From assembly GCF_050613185.1 (NCBI RefSeq), contig NZ_CP192511.1, positions 930,001-994,000 of the forward strand: a stretch of 64,000 nucleotides of DNA. The letters are read 5' to 3'. The notes under the pieces are model-generated. The model saw nothing but the letters and a program-made list of their open reading frames with translations. It was not told the DNA's origin and made no database searches. The position numbers were made by a program, and so were the translations under genes. The DNA is from Chelonobacter sp050613185 (GTDB lineage: Bacteria; Pseudomonadota; Gammaproteobacteria; Enterobacterales; Pasteurellaceae). Below, piece by piece: positions 25,861 to 35,409 of this stretch (its first letter is position 1; each line of letters begins with the position of its first letter).

Positions 25861-25874
25861 TTTTATCCTTAATC

Positions 25875-25902
25875 AATAACCCTGACATGAATCAGGGTTA
25901 TT
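25875..25902 (+). terminator. Rho-independent terminator of sodC
   Basis: The 11-bp perfect arms AATAACCCTGA (25875-25885) and TCAGGGTTATT (25892-25902) surround a 6-nt loop and run into TTT. It lies 14 bp after the sodC stop. Confidence 0.9.
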
Positions 25903-26004
25903 TTTAAAAACGTATCTTTATATAAACTCCTATTAATTGACAGCACTTTTATACTATTTTTTTGTCCAATTAAAATAACGATGGAACATAATCTAGGAGT
26001 TGAT

Positions 26005-26931
26005 ATGAAAAAATATCGTGAATATGACGTTACCGATGAACGTATTTTTCATCATCGTCGCAAAATTTTGACCGCACTTGGGGTTGCCGGCAGCAGTTTG
26101 TTAGTTCCGGATTTATTGCGGGCACAAACGGTATTAGATACGGAAAATTCACTTAAACTCACACCTGAAGATAAAGTGACCGGCTATAACAACTTTTACG
26201 AATTTGGGGTTGGCAAAAACGATCCGCAAAAAAAGAGCAGGCAGTTGCAAACAAATCCCTGGACTTTAACCATTGATGGTGAAGTCCATCAACCGCTGAC
26301 ATTGGATTGGGACGATTTACATCACCGTTTTGCCTTGAAAGAAAGAATTTACCGTTTTCGCTGTGTAGAAGCTTGGTCAATGGTTATTCCGTGGTTAGGT
26401 TTTGAGCTCAACCAATTATTAAAGATGGTCAATCCGACTGCCAATGCCAAATATGTCCGCTTTGAAACCCTATATGATCCGCAACAAATGCCGGGACAAC
26501 GCGATCGTTATCTCGGCGGCGGCATTGATTATCCTTATGTCGAAGGTTTGAGCATACAGGAAGCCATGCATCCTCTCACCTTAATGGCGGTCGGATTGTA
26601 CGGCAAAGATTTATTGCCACAAAATGGCGCACCGGTACGTTTGGTCGTACCGTGGAAATACGGCTTTAAAAGCATTAAGTCGATTGTGAAAATCACCTTG
26701 ACCGAACAGCAACCTTTGAATACTTGGCAAAAGCTAGCACCGCACGAATACGGTTTTTACGCCAATGTAAACCCGAATGTTGATCATCCGCGTTGGTCGC
26801 AAGCCAGCGAACGGATTATCGGCAGCGGCGGTTTGCTTTCGGTTAAACGTCAACCGACTCTAATGTTTAACGGCTATGCCGATGAGGTCTCTTCTTTATA
26901 CAATCATCTCGATCTGCGGACAAATTTCTGA
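26005..26931 (+). CDS. msrP: MsrP, periplasmic protein-methionine-sulfoxide reductase catalytic subunit
   Basis: MsrP (YedY) repairs oxidised methionines in periplasmic proteins. It is a molybdopterin enzyme exported by the Tat pathway: HHRRKILTALGVAGSSLLVPD is the twin-arginine signal. The mature protein contains the molybdenum cysteine in YRFRCVEAWSMVIPW and the family segments YPYVEGLSIQEAMHPL and GAPVRLVVPWKYGFKSIKSI. I chose the ATG at 26005 (308 residues) because AGGAG is 6 bp upstream; an in-frame ATG at 25981 would add 8 residues. Its stop overlaps the msrQ start by one base. Confidence 0.95.
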   Translation: MKKYREYDVTDERIFHHRRKILTALGVAGSSLLVPDLLRAQTVLDTENSLKLTPEDKVTGYNNFYEFGVGKNDPQKKSRQLQTNPWTLTIDGEVHQPLTLDWDDLHHRFALKERIYRFRCVEAWSMVIPWLGFELNQLLKMVNPTANAKYVRFETLYDPQQMPGQRDRYLGGGIDYPYVEGLSIQEAMHPLTLMAVGLYGKDLLPQNGAPVRLVVPWKYGFKSIKSIVKITLTEQQPLNTWQKLAPHEYGFYANVNPNVDHPRWSQASERIIGSGGLLSVKRQPTLMFNGYADEVSSLYNHLDLRTNF

Positions 26932-27545
26932 TGTTATACCTCTTGCTTCGTATCGGTATTCATGGCGGCTGTAGCGCGCTGTTGCTATGGCTAATTTATA
27001 CACTGGGATATGGCGATATCAGTGCGGTTTTTGCTGCCGATCCGGGCAAAGAATTGATCCATTTTCTAGGCTTAACCGCACTTTATCTCTTTAGCGCGCT
27101 ATTTCTATTGCGGATACTGACCCAGTTGTACGGTAACGCCCGCCTACGTAGCTTTCATCGTGATTTGGGATTGTGGGCGCTATTTTGGTTACTGTTACAT
27201 CTCGTAAGCTATTTATTTTTTGAATTAGCTTTCGATTACCGCCTGTTTTTCACAGAAATCGCCACCCGTCCTTACTTGCTGATCGGTAGCTTGGCTTTAC
27301 TGTTATTTTTGGCGGCGGCAGTCAGTTCTTTGCCTTATCTGCGCCGGAAAATGGCAAAAAACTGGTTTTCATTACATCAATTAAGCTATTTAGCAATAAT
27401 ATTGGGCATTATTCATTACTATTGGTCGGTTAAAGGCATTACCCTGCAACCGCTGTTTTTTATTGCCGTAGCCGTAGCCATTATATTTTTCAAAGCCTTC
27501 GCTCATTTATTTTCCAATAAAAAGCCGCCAACGCTGAGAGTATGA
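26931..27545 (+). CDS. msrQ: MsrQ, heme-binding membrane subunit of MsrPQ
   Basis: MsrQ (YedZ) is a b-type heme membrane protein that passes quinol electrons to MsrP. The 204-residue protein has six predicted helices of the ferric reductase-like domain. Candidate heme histidines are in FHRDLGLWALFWLLLHLVS and WFSLHQLSYLAIILGIIHYYW. The translation start overlaps the msrP stop (TGATG arrangement). It converges with atpC 23 bp away, and no strong terminator is visible between them. Confidence 0.94.
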   Translation: MLYLLLRIGIHGGCSALLLWLIYTLGYGDISAVFAADPGKELIHFLGLTALYLFSALFLLRILTQLYGNARLRSFHRDLGLWALFWLLLHLVSYLFFELAFDYRLFFTEIATRPYLLIGSLALLLFLAAAVSSLPYLRRKMAKNWFSLHQLSYLAIILGIIHYYWSVKGITLQPLFFIAVAVAIIFFKAFAHLFSNKKPPTLRV

Positions 27546-27568
27546 CGGCGTATTTATCAGACAAGCAA

Positions 27569-27997
27569 TTAACGTTTTGCTTTAGTCAACTTTTCAGTCA
27601 ATTCATAAGCATGCAGTTTTGCCAATTCGCGTGACAATTTGGACGACAGCAAGGAATAATCCACATCGCCATGTTTGGAATGCGTATTTTCCTCGGCACG
27701 GCGTTTTGCTGCCAGAATCCGATCTTTATCCAACTCGTCACCACGAATCGCCGTATCGGCCAGCACGGTTACCGTGGTCGGCTGCACTTCTAAGAAACCG
27801 CCGGAAACATAGATAATTTCCTGTCCGCTTTCTTGTTTGATTTGTAGTACGCCCGGTTTGATCTCGGTTAATAACGGGGTATGCCCGGCTAAAATCCCTA
27901 AATCCCCTTCAACCCCGGAAACCTGAATCGCATTGACTTCACCGTGAAAAATTTGCTTTTCCGCGCTGACCACCGTCAGTTCAAATGAAGATGCCAT
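27569..27997 (-). CDS. atpC: ATP synthase epsilon subunit AtpC
   Basis: This is the last gene of the leftward atp operon and encodes the 142-residue epsilon subunit, part of the rotor stalk and an inhibitor of ATP hydrolysis. The N-terminal beta sandwich (FELTVVSAEKQIFHG, GVEGDLGILAGHTPLLT) and the C-terminal helical hairpin (AKRRAEENTHSKHGDVDYSL) are recognisable. It lies 65 bp after atpD. Confidence 0.96.
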   Translation of the reverse strand: MASSFELTVVSAEKQIFHGEVNAIQVSGVEGDLGILAGHTPLLTEIKPGVLQIKQESGQEIIYVSGGFLEVQPTTVTVLADTAIRGDELDKDRILAAKRRAEENTHSKHGDVDYSLLSSKLSRELAKLHAYELTEKLTKAKR

Positions 27998-28062
27998 CGT
28001 ATTCTCCTTTTATTTAGTGACCTAACGGGTAATATTACAATGCAATATTACCCAAGGAATGA

Positions 28063-29436
28063 TTACATCTTCTCGGCTTTTGCCAATACTTCGTCGATAG
28101 AACCGACCATATAGAACGCTTGTTCCGGAATATGATCGTATTCGCCGTCCAAAATACCTTTAAAGCCGGCAATGGTGTCTTTTAGCGACACATATTTGCC
28201 CGGCGAACCGGTAAAGACTTCCGCCACGAAGAACGGCTGCGATAAGAAACGTTCGATTTTACGCGCACGGGCAACAACCAGTTTGTCGTCTTCCGACAAC
28301 TCGTCCATCCCCAAAATCGCAATAATGTCTTTCAATTCTTTATAGCGTTGTAACGTCGATTGCACGCCACGCGCCACTTCGTAGTGATCTTTACCGACCA
28401 CTAACGGATCTAATTGACGCGAAGTCGAATCCAACGGATCGACCGCCGGATAGATCCCCAATGAGGCGATCTGACGGCTTAATACCACCGTTGCATCCAA
28501 GTGGGCAAACGTGGTTGCCGGTGACGGGTCAGTCAAGTCATCCGCCGGTACGTAAACCGCTTGAATCGAGGTGATTGAGCCGGTTTTGGTTGAGGTGATC
28601 CGCTCTTGCAATACGCCCATCTCTTCCGCCAAGGTCGGCTGATAGCCTACCGCCGACGGCATACGTCCTAACAAAGCGGATACTTCCGTCCCTGCCAAGG
28701 TATAACGGTAGATGTTATCCACGAAGAACAACACATCGCGTCCTTCGTCACGAAATTTTTCCGCCATGGTCAAACCGGTTAACGCCACGCGCAAACGGTT
28801 GCCCGGCGGCTCGTTCATTTGCCCGTACACCAGTGATACTTTATCCAATACGTTGGAATCTTGCATTTCATGGTAGAAATCGTTGCCTTCGCGGGTACGC
28901 TCACCCACGCCGGCAAATACCGAATAACCGGAGTGTTCAATCGCAATATTACGGATTAACTCCATCATATTCACGGTTTTACCTACACCGGCGCCACCGA
29001 ACAAACCGACTTTACCGCCCTTCGCAAACGGACACACCAAGTCGATAACTTTAATCCCGGTTTCCAGCAATTCGGTGCTATTGGATTGCTCTTCATAACT
29101 CGGGGCTTCACGGTGGATTGACCAGCTTTCTTCCGCGCCGATATCGCCTTTTTCATCAATAGGCTCCCCCAGCACATTCATGATACGCCCAAGGGTTTTC
29201 ACCCCAACCGGCACTGAAATCGGGTTGTTGGTGTTGGTTACGCTCAAATGGCGTTTTAAGCCGTCTGATGAACCCATTGCGATACAACGCACCATACCGC
29301 CGCCCAACTGTTGTTGAACTTCAAGGGTTAATCCGGTTTCCACCTTTAATGCGTCATAGACTTTAGGTACCGCATCTTGTGGAAATTCAACGTCAATGAC
29401 GGCACCGATGATTTGTACAATTTTTCCTGTTGCCAT
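28063..29436 (-). CDS. atpD: ATP synthase beta subunit AtpD
   Basis: This is the catalytic subunit of the F1 head. The 457-residue protein has Walker A GGAGVGKTVNMMELI, the catalytic glutamate in GVGERTREGND, Walker B DVLFFVDNIYRYT, and the DELSEED-equivalent segment (MDELSEDD) near the C-terminus that couples to the rotor. The FVDNIYRYT form of Walker B is typical of Haemophilus-like sequences. Length is usual for gammaproteobacteria. Confidence 0.98.
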   Translation of the reverse strand: MATGKIVQIIGAVIDVEFPQDAVPKVYDALKVETGLTLEVQQQLGGGMVRCIAMGSSDGLKRHLSVTNTNNPISVPVGVKTLGRIMNVLGEPIDEKGDIGAEESWSIHREAPSYEEQSNSTELLETGIKVIDLVCPFAKGGKVGLFGGAGVGKTVNMMELIRNIAIEHSGYSVFAGVGERTREGNDFYHEMQDSNVLDKVSLVYGQMNEPPGNRLRVALTGLTMAEKFRDEGRDVLFFVDNIYRYTLAGTEVSALLGRMPSAVGYQPTLAEEMGVLQERITSTKTGSITSIQAVYVPADDLTDPSPATTFAHLDATVVLSRQIASLGIYPAVDPLDSTSRQLDPLVVGKDHYEVARGVQSTLQRYKELKDIIAILGMDELSEDDKLVVARARKIERFLSQPFFVAEVFTGSPGKYVSLKDTIAGFKGILDGEYDHIPEQAFYMVGSIDEVLAKAEKM

Positions 29437-29457
29437 TACCGATCCTCTATTCTTTGG

Positions 29458-30324
29458 TTAAATCGCTGCCGCACCGGCAACAATTTCATTTAATTCATTT
29501 GTAATACTGGCTTGACGCGCCTTGTTGTAAACCAACTGCAAGTCGTTAATCAAGTTACCGGCATTATCCGTCGCCGACTTCATCGCCACCATCCGCGCCG
29601 CTTGTTCCGATGCCAAATTCTCGACTACCGCTTGATAAACTTGCGCTTCCAAATAACGGGTCAACAGTTTATCCAGCAGATATTTGGCGTTTGGCTCATA
29701 CAGGTAATCCCAGCTGTTTTCGGTCGTCAGTTCGTCTTTTTCCAATGCAGACAGTGGAATCAGCTGCTGTACCACCGGCTTTTGCGACATGGTGTTGACG
29801 AATTTATTGTAAACCACATAAATCGCGTCATATTCGCCGTTGCTATAGCGGTCAAACATCGCATTGGCAATCCCGATAATCTGCTCAACCGACGGCGTAT
29901 CGCCCATTCCTGAAGTTTGTCCGCGAATGGTTAAACCCAACGAATGGAAAAAACTGATCGCTTTTGAACCGAGCAAGCCGACTTCGACACTGACTTGCTT
30001 GTCTTTCCATTGTTTAATCTCGTTAAGTGCGGTTTTAAACAAATTAACGTTTAAACCGCCGCACAAACCACGGTCAGTCGAAATCACCAAAAAGCCGACT
30101 TTTTTGATTTCCCGTTCCACCAAAAAAGGATGCTGATACTCAATATTACCTTTGGATACATGGCTAATTACGTTACGTATTGCGGTTGAATACGGACGTG
30201 AAGAAGACATGCGTTCCTGCGTTTTTCGCATTTTTGAGGCTGCCACCATTTCCATTGCCTTGGTGATTTTTTGCGTACTTTTCACGCTGGCAATTTTGGT
30301 TCTGATCTCTTTCGCACCTGCCAT
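29458..30324 (-). CDS. atpG: ATP synthase gamma subunit AtpG
   Basis: The gamma subunit is the central rotor shaft. The 288-residue protein begins AGAKEIRTKIASVKSTQKITKAMEMVAASKMRK, the long N-terminal helix, and ends with the C-terminal helix MKSATDNAGNLINDLQLVYNKARQASITNEL, which together form the coiled coil. The STDRGLCGGLN motif is present. It lies between atpA and atpD in the usual order. Confidence 0.97.
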   Translation of the reverse strand: MAGAKEIRTKIASVKSTQKITKAMEMVAASKMRKTQERMSSSRPYSTAIRNVISHVSKGNIEYQHPFLVEREIKKVGFLVISTDRGLCGGLNVNLFKTALNEIKQWKDKQVSVEVGLLGSKAISFFHSLGLTIRGQTSGMGDTPSVEQIIGIANAMFDRYSNGEYDAIYVVYNKFVNTMSQKPVVQQLIPLSALEKDELTTENSWDYLYEPNAKYLLDKLLTRYLEAQVYQAVVENLASEQAARMVAMKSATDNAGNLINDLQLVYNKARQASITNELNEIVAGAAAI

Positions 30325-30348
30325 TTCATCTCTCCGTTAGGTCAATAT

Positions 30349-31890
30349 TTACCATGCACCTTTGGTTTTGAAGTTATCCAGGATAGATTTCAGTTTATCC
30401 TTGATTTCATCATTGTAGTCGCCGGTTTTGGACAGCTCTTTTAAGAATTCCGCTTCATGATTATTGGCAAAATCAAATAAGCTGCTTTCAAACGAACCGA
30501 TACGATCCAACTCGACATCATCAAGATAACCGAATTCCACCGCAAACAGCACCAACGCTTGTTGTCCGACGCTTAATGGCGAGTATTGGGTTTGTTTCAG
30601 TAATTCCGTCACTTTTTGACCGTGTGACAACTGTTTACGGGTTGTGTCGTCCAAATCGGAAGCAAACTGGGCAAACGCCGCCAATTCGCGGTACTGCGCA
30701 AGTGCGGTACGGATACCACCCGCCAGTTTTTTAACCACTTTGGTTTGCGCCGCACCACCGACGCGCGAGACCGAAATCCCCGGGTTAACCGCCGGACGGA
30801 TCCCGGAGTTAAACAGATCGGATTCCAAAAAAATCTGCCCGTCGGTAATGGAGATCACGTTGGTTGGTACGAATGCGGAAACGTCACCGGCTTGGGTTTC
30901 GATAATCGGCAATGCGGTTAAAGAACCGGTTTTGCCTTTCACCCGGCCATTAGTGAATTTTTCAACGTATTCCGCGCTAACGCGCGCCGCACGTTCTAAT
31001 AGACGTGAGTGCAAATAGAATACATCCCCTGGGAATGCTTCACGACCCGGCGGACGGCGTAATAATAGGGAAATTTGACGGTAAGCAACCGCTTGCTTAG
31101 ACAAATCGTCATACACGATCAACGCATCTTCGCCGTTGTCACGGAAAAATTCGCCCATCGCACAACCGGCGTATGGCGCAAGGTATTGCAATGCGGCAGA
31201 TTCCGCAGCAGACGCGACGACCACGATAGTGTTGTCTAATGCGCCGTGTTCTTCCAATTTACGCACCACATTGGCGATTGTAGAGGCTTTCTGCCCAATT
31301 GCCACATAGATACATTTAATATCGGAATCGCGTTGGTTGATGATTGCATCAATCGCAAGTGCGGTTTTACCGGTTTGACGGTCACCGATAATCAGCTCAC
31401 GCTGACCGCGACCGATTGGCACCATCGAGTCTACCGCTTTATAACCTGTCTGTACCGGCTGATCAACCGATTTACGGTCGATAACGCCCGGCGCAATCAC
31501 TTCAATCGGCGAATACGCATCGGCAACGATTTCGCCTTTGCCGTCAATCGGTTGCCCTAAGGTATTAACCACACGACCTAACAAATTACGACCGACCGGT
31601 ACTTCCAAAATACGCCCGGTACATTGCACTTCCATGCCTTCGGCTAAATCGGAATAAGGCCCCATCACCACCGCGCCGACCGAATCGCGTTCCAAGTTGA
31701 GCGCAATCGCAAAACGGTTACCCGGCAGGGCAATCATTTCCCCTTGCATCGCATCACTTAAGCCGTTAATGCGGATAATACCGTCACTTACCGACACGAT
31801 AGTGCCGGTATTACGCGCTTCGCTCGTTACGCTAAAATCGGCAATCCGTTTCTTAATCAGTTCACTAATTTCTGTAGAATTCAGTTGCAT
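30349..31890 (-). CDS. atpA: ATP synthase alpha subunit AtpA
   Basis: The alpha subunit forms the regulatory nucleotide sites of F1. The 513-residue protein has Walker A GDRQTGKTALAID, the DELTA-like N-terminus (LNSTEISELIKKRI) that contacts delta, Walker B EDALIVYDDLSKQ, and the conserved arginine finger segment GISVSRVGGAAQ. It follows atpH by 12 bp. Confidence 0.98.
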   Translation of the reverse strand: MQLNSTEISELIKKRIADFSVTSEARNTGTIVSVSDGIIRINGLSDAMQGEMIALPGNRFAIALNLERDSVGAVVMGPYSDLAEGMEVQCTGRILEVPVGRNLLGRVVNTLGQPIDGKGEIVADAYSPIEVIAPGVIDRKSVDQPVQTGYKAVDSMVPIGRGQRELIIGDRQTGKTALAIDAIINQRDSDIKCIYVAIGQKASTIANVVRKLEEHGALDNTIVVVASAAESAALQYLAPYAGCAMGEFFRDNGEDALIVYDDLSKQAVAYRQISLLLRRPPGREAFPGDVFYLHSRLLERAARVSAEYVEKFTNGRVKGKTGSLTALPIIETQAGDVSAFVPTNVISITDGQIFLESDLFNSGIRPAVNPGISVSRVGGAAQTKVVKKLAGGIRTALAQYRELAAFAQFASDLDDTTRKQLSHGQKVTELLKQTQYSPLSVGQQALVLFAVEFGYLDDVELDRIGSFESSLFDFANNHEAEFLKELSKTGDYNDEIKDKLKSILDNFKTKGAW

Positions 31891-31902
31891 CTTCTATTCC
31901 TC

Positions 31903-32436
31903 TTACAATTGCAATTCATTTGCCAAACGCGCTAATTGACCGCGACTGCTGCCGTCGATGACCAAGTCACCGCTGCGAATCAACGCCCCGCCAATCAGGC
32001 TTTTATCAATGCTGCAATTTAATTTCACTTTGCGGGCAAGTTTCTTTTCCATTGCCTGGAGAATATTTTGTTGTTGTTGCTGCGTTAATGGTTCGGCGGA
32101 AATGACTTCAACCTCAGCCAGGGATTTATACTCATCCACTAGCTGTTCGAACAGACGAAGCACTTCGGGTAACGCCAGTAAGCGTTTATTTTCTGCCATT
32201 AAACGGATAAGGTTTTGCCCGTACTGATCCAGCTGATCACCACAAATTTGAATCAAGGTTGCGGCGGCTTTTGGCGGTGAAAACGATTCTTTCAGAAAAT
32301 TTTTAATCTGATCATTTTCAGTCACGGCAGCGCTAAAATTCAACATTTGCTGCCATTGCTCCAACCGGTTCTGTTCCACCGCAAAATCAAATGCGGCTTT
32401 AGCATAGGGGCGTGCGACTGTGATGTATTCTGACAT
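31903..32436 (-). CDS. atpH: ATP synthase delta subunit AtpH
   Basis: The delta subunit links F1 to the peripheral stalk. The start at 32436 gives the usual N-terminus SEYITVARPYAKAAFDFA and 177 residues, equal to the E. coli length; an in-frame ATG 9 bp upstream would add three residues. AAGGAAGG lies upstream. The C-terminal part has the family segment KSLIGGALIRSGDLVIDGSS. Confidence 0.95.
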   Translation of the reverse strand: MSEYITVARPYAKAAFDFAVEQNRLEQWQQMLNFSAAVTENDQIKNFLKESFSPPKAAATLIQICGDQLDQYGQNLIRLMAENKRLLALPEVLRLFEQLVDEYKSLAEVEVISAEPLTQQQQQNILQAMEKKLARKVKLNCSIDKSLIGGALIRSGDLVIDGSSRGQLARLANELQL

Positions 32437-32450
32437 TAGCCCCACCTTCC

Positions 32451-32921
32451 TTATAGTTCTGCAACAAGTTTATCAATGATGTCGCTATTTGCCGCTTCAT
32501 CAATTGAACGACCCACAATTTTTTCTGCACCAGCCAACGCCAATGAAGCCACTTTAACGCGCAACTCTTCTTGTGCCCGTTTGCGTTCGGCTTGCACTTC
32601 GGCATAACCTTGCTCGATAATTTTGGCTTTGACCGACTCGGCTTCAGACCGCACTTCATCCAAAATTTCATTGCGACGTTTATTCGCCAGATCGATGATC
32701 TCTTGCGCTTGTTTTTTGGCTGCATTGAGCTCTTGCTCTAACAGCACTTTGGTATCCGCTTGCTCTTGCTTCGCCGCTTCGGCAGACGCCAAGGCATTGG
32801 CAATCCCAGCCTGACGCTCTTCAATCGCTTTGATAATCGGTGGCCAGACAAATTTCATGCAAAACCAGACAAACAGTAGGAATGCAATCGATTGTCCGAT
32901 TAGTGTTGCGTTAATATCCAC
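32451..32921 (-). CDS. atpF: ATP synthase b subunit AtpF
   Basis: The b subunit forms the peripheral stalk dimer. The 156-residue protein has one N-terminal membrane helix (NATLIGQSIAFLLFVWFCMKF) followed by a long charged coiled coil (KAIEERQAGIANALASAEAAK onward), the expected layout. It lies 15 bp upstream of atpH. Confidence 0.97.
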   Translation of the reverse strand: MDINATLIGQSIAFLLFVWFCMKFVWPPIIKAIEERQAGIANALASAEAAKQEQADTKVLLEQELNAAKKQAQEIIDLANKRRNEILDEVRSEAESVKAKIIEQGYAEVQAERKRAQEELRVKVASLALAGAEKIVGRSIDEAANSDIIDKLVAEL

Positions 32922-32983
32922 AACGTCCTCCTCAATAATGGTTATAGGTAGCTACAGCCTTGATTTGGCTATAACGCAAAAAA

Positions 32984-33238
32984 TTAACCTAATAACGCAG
33001 TAAACGGACTGACGAAGATGAAATACAATGCAATACCAACCGCAATCATTGAAATCGCATCAAGTAAACCTGCCACGATAAACATTTTGGTCAACAAAGA
33101 GTTAGCCAATTCAGGTTGACGGGCTGCCGACTCCATATATTTACCGCCCAATAATGCAAAGCCAATAGCGGTGCCGAATGCCGCAATTGAAATCATAATT
33201 GCAGAAGCGAAAATTGTTGCCGTGATTACAGTTTCCAT
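32984..33238 (-). CDS. atpE: ATP synthase c subunit AtpE
   Basis: The c subunit forms the membrane rotor ring. The 84-residue hairpin protein has the first helix with ATIFASAIMISIAAFGTAIG, the loop ESAARQPEL, and the second helix with the ion-carrying Asp in VAGLLDAISMIAVG. The residue pattern suggests protons rather than sodium. I chose the ATG at 33238 (METVITATIF) because GGAG lies 8 bp upstream; the ATG at 33250 lacks one. Confidence 0.95.
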   Translation of the reverse strand: METVITATIFASAIMISIAAFGTAIGFALLGGKYMESAARQPELANSLLTKMFIVAGLLDAISMIAVGIALYFIFVSPFTALLG

Positions 33239-33302
33239 GAGTTTCTCCATGTTTAAGTTAAAGTGTTGGCAAAATTGCCGGGTTAAAAATAAAAGTTAAA
33301 AA

Positions 33303-34103
33303 TTAATGTTCCGCTTTATTATACGCGATACTGATATAGACAATGGTTAACATCATAAAGATAAAGGCTTGCAATACCACCACCAAAATGTGGAAGATTG
33401 CCCATACCAGATGTAAGCCGATCCCCAAACCGCCGACCAGATAGTTGGCGGAGTAGGTCAAGGCGATCAAAATAAAAATTAATTCGCCGGCATAGAGGTT
33501 ACCGAATAGACGCAAGCCCAATGAAACCGGTTTAGCCAATAAGGTGACGGTTTCTAACAGGAAGTTAACCGGGATAAACACCGGATGGGTGAACGGGTGC
33601 ATAGTGTACTCTTTCACCAAACCCCCGAAGCCTTTGGATTTGACGGTGTAGATAATGATCAGGAAAAATACCGCAATCGACATGCCGAAAGTCACGTTCA
33701 TATCTGCGGTCGGTACCGCACGCAGGTATTCAAAGCCCAACGCATGGGCAATTTGCGGTAAATAATCGACCGGCACCAAGTCGATGGTGTTCATTAATAA
33801 CACCCAAACGAAAACGGTTAGTCCTAATGGACCAATAAAATTACGGCTGCCGTGGAAGTTTTCTTTCACCACGCCGTCAACCCATTCCACCATCATTTCG
33901 ACCGCACATTGCCATTTGCCCGGCACGCCGCTAGTCGCTTTTTTCGCGGCTTTACGGAAAAAATAGATGAACAAGAATCCGGTTACGACGGCAAAAAATA
34001 AAGAGTCGATATTGACCGACCAAAATCCTTCGCCCTTGTTGAGAAACGAAAGGTGATGTTGAATATATTCAATAGAGGTTGGGGATGAACCTTCGGCAGC
34101 CAT
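33303..34103 (-). CDS. atpB: ATP synthase a subunit AtpB
   Basis: The a subunit forms the proton half-channels next to the c ring. The 266-residue membrane protein contains the essential arginine in KPVSLGLRLFGNLYAGELIF and the family segment NTIDLVPVDYLPQIAH. It follows atpI by 24 bp and precedes atpE by about 64 bp, in the standard order. Confidence 0.97.
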   Translation of the reverse strand: MAAEGSSPTSIEYIQHHLSFLNKGEGFWSVNIDSLFFAVVTGFLFIYFFRKAAKKATSGVPGKWQCAVEMMVEWVDGVVKENFHGSRNFIGPLGLTVFVWVLLMNTIDLVPVDYLPQIAHALGFEYLRAVPTADMNVTFGMSIAVFFLIIIYTVKSKGFGGLVKEYTMHPFTHPVFIPVNFLLETVTLLAKPVSLGLRLFGNLYAGELIFILIALTYSANYLVGGLGIGLHLVWAIFHILVVVLQAFIFMMLTIVYISIAYNKAEH

Positions 34104-34127
34104 ACAGTTTCCTACTTCGTCAGTGAG

Positions 34128-34526
34128 TTAGTTTTTAGCTTTTGTATCGAACATCCGCCCCAATACAAAAGGTAAAAGGTTATTAAGTAAAATAAAGCAA
34201 AAATAACCCGCAAAAAAGACAATCGGGTTCAATTCGATATTGATGAACACCAGCAATAACAAAATGATCATCAAGGCGATTTTTATTCCTTCCCCCCGGT
34301 AGAGTATTTTCGCTTTATTTGCTATCGGCGAATCCGCCTGCAGATAAAAGACATAAACCGCAAAAACCATCTGTGGCAGCCAAGCTATCACGGATCCCAA
34401 CAAAAAAGAGAGGGAAAGTGCCGATTGTAACAGATAAAATAACGCATAACCGATTAATATCAATGCGAATTCGATAATAAAGACTTTGCTATAAAGCTTT
34501 TTATTTTTATCCAGTACCGCCGACAT
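34128..34526 (-). CDS. atpI: ATP synthase-associated protein AtpI
   Basis: AtpI is a small membrane protein thought to help c-ring assembly or ion supply. The 132-residue protein has about four helices (FIIEFALILIGYALFYLLQ, LSFLLGSVIAWLPQMVFA, IALMIILLLLVFIN, FFAGYFCFILLNNLLPF). Identification rests mainly on its position as first gene of the atp operon and on the GSVIAWLPQM segment. Confidence 0.9.
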   Translation of the reverse strand: MSAVLDKNKKLYSKVFIIEFALILIGYALFYLLQSALSLSFLLGSVIAWLPQMVFAVYVFYLQADSPIANKAKILYRGEGIKIALMIILLLLVFINIELNPIVFFAGYFCFILLNNLLPFVLGRMFDTKAKN

Positions 34527-34634
34527 CTCATATCCTGTTACTTAACCGAAATAGAACTTAGCTATTCATGGTTAATTTATGTACAACACTTTAACTCTAA
34601 CGAGGTAAATTAGGTACAAATAAAACTGGCATAA

Positions 34635-34662
34635 ATTATACGGTCAGATTAAATTATTGCAA
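34635..34662 (-). promoter_or_regulatory. Predicted sigma-70 promoter of the atp operon
   Basis: On the minus strand, TTGCAA (34657-34662) and a perfect TATAAT (34635-34640) are separated by 16 bp, about 110 bp upstream of the atpI start. The 247-bp gene-free segment between atpI and rsmG holds this and otherwise AT-rich DNA. Confidence 0.6.
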
Positions 34663-34773
34663 CGATTAAAGGGCGTAAAAATGCTATCTGCTTAACAATT
34701 ACTAAAAAAATTTTACTTTTTTATCACAATAAATGATAAAGCCCTCGTTTATCCATTTTTGATAACCCGATTT

Positions 34774-35409
34774 TTAACCTTTTACCAGAATAATCAAGTG
34801 CCTTTCTCCGACCAATTGCGGCACGGACAACTTCATTTTTTGCTGCAATACAAAGTGCGGTTGCAGTTCGCCCAATTCATCGGGATTAAAAATCCCTTTC
34901 AAGGCATAAAACCGCCCTGAATCCGCCACTAAATGCCGACACCAGGCGGTCATATCCTGTAATGAAGCAAACGCGCGGCTAAGCACCCCGTCGAACCGCA
35001 CTTCGGGCTGATATTCCTCAACCCGGCTTTGAATCGGCGTGACGTTAGTCAAACCTAACTGACGAATGACTTGACGGATAAAGGTAATCCGCTTGCCGAG
35101 ACTGTCCAACAACACATATTGCTGATCGGGGTTGATAATCGCCAACGGAATGCCGGGCAAGCCCGGTCCGGTGCCGACATCGATAAAGCGCGAACCTTGT
35201 AAATAAGGACTCACCACCAAACTGTCGAGAATGTGCTTCACCAGCATTTCCTGCGGATCACGCACCGATGTCAGGTTATACGCCTTGTTCCATTTATTCA
35301 ACAATTCAACAAAAGCAACCAATTGCTGCTTTTGCTGATCGTTGACCGAAAGTGCGGTTTGCGCCAGCAGCTGATCCAATTTTGCCCGTAATTCAATCGC
35401 CAACGTCAT
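34774..35409 (-). CDS. rsmG: 16S rRNA (guanine-527-N7) methyltransferase RsmG (GidB)
   Basis: RsmG methylates G527 of 16S rRNA using S-adenosylmethionine. The 211-residue protein has the SAM-binding motif FIDVGTGPGLPGIPLAI, YNLTSVRDPQEMLVKHILDSL upstream, and the conserved VLSRAFASLQDM region. It overlaps mnmG by one base, the usual gidA-gidB arrangement next to the atp operon. Confidence 0.97.
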   Translation of the reverse strand: MTLAIELRAKLDQLLAQTALSVNDQQKQQLVAFVELLNKWNKAYNLTSVRDPQEMLVKHILDSLVVSPYLQGSRFIDVGTGPGLPGIPLAIINPDQQYVLLDSLGKRITFIRQVIRQLGLTNVTPIQSRVEEYQPEVRFDGVLSRAFASLQDMTAWCRHLVADSGRFYALKGIFNPDELGELQPHFVLQQKMKLSVPQLVGERHLIILVKG

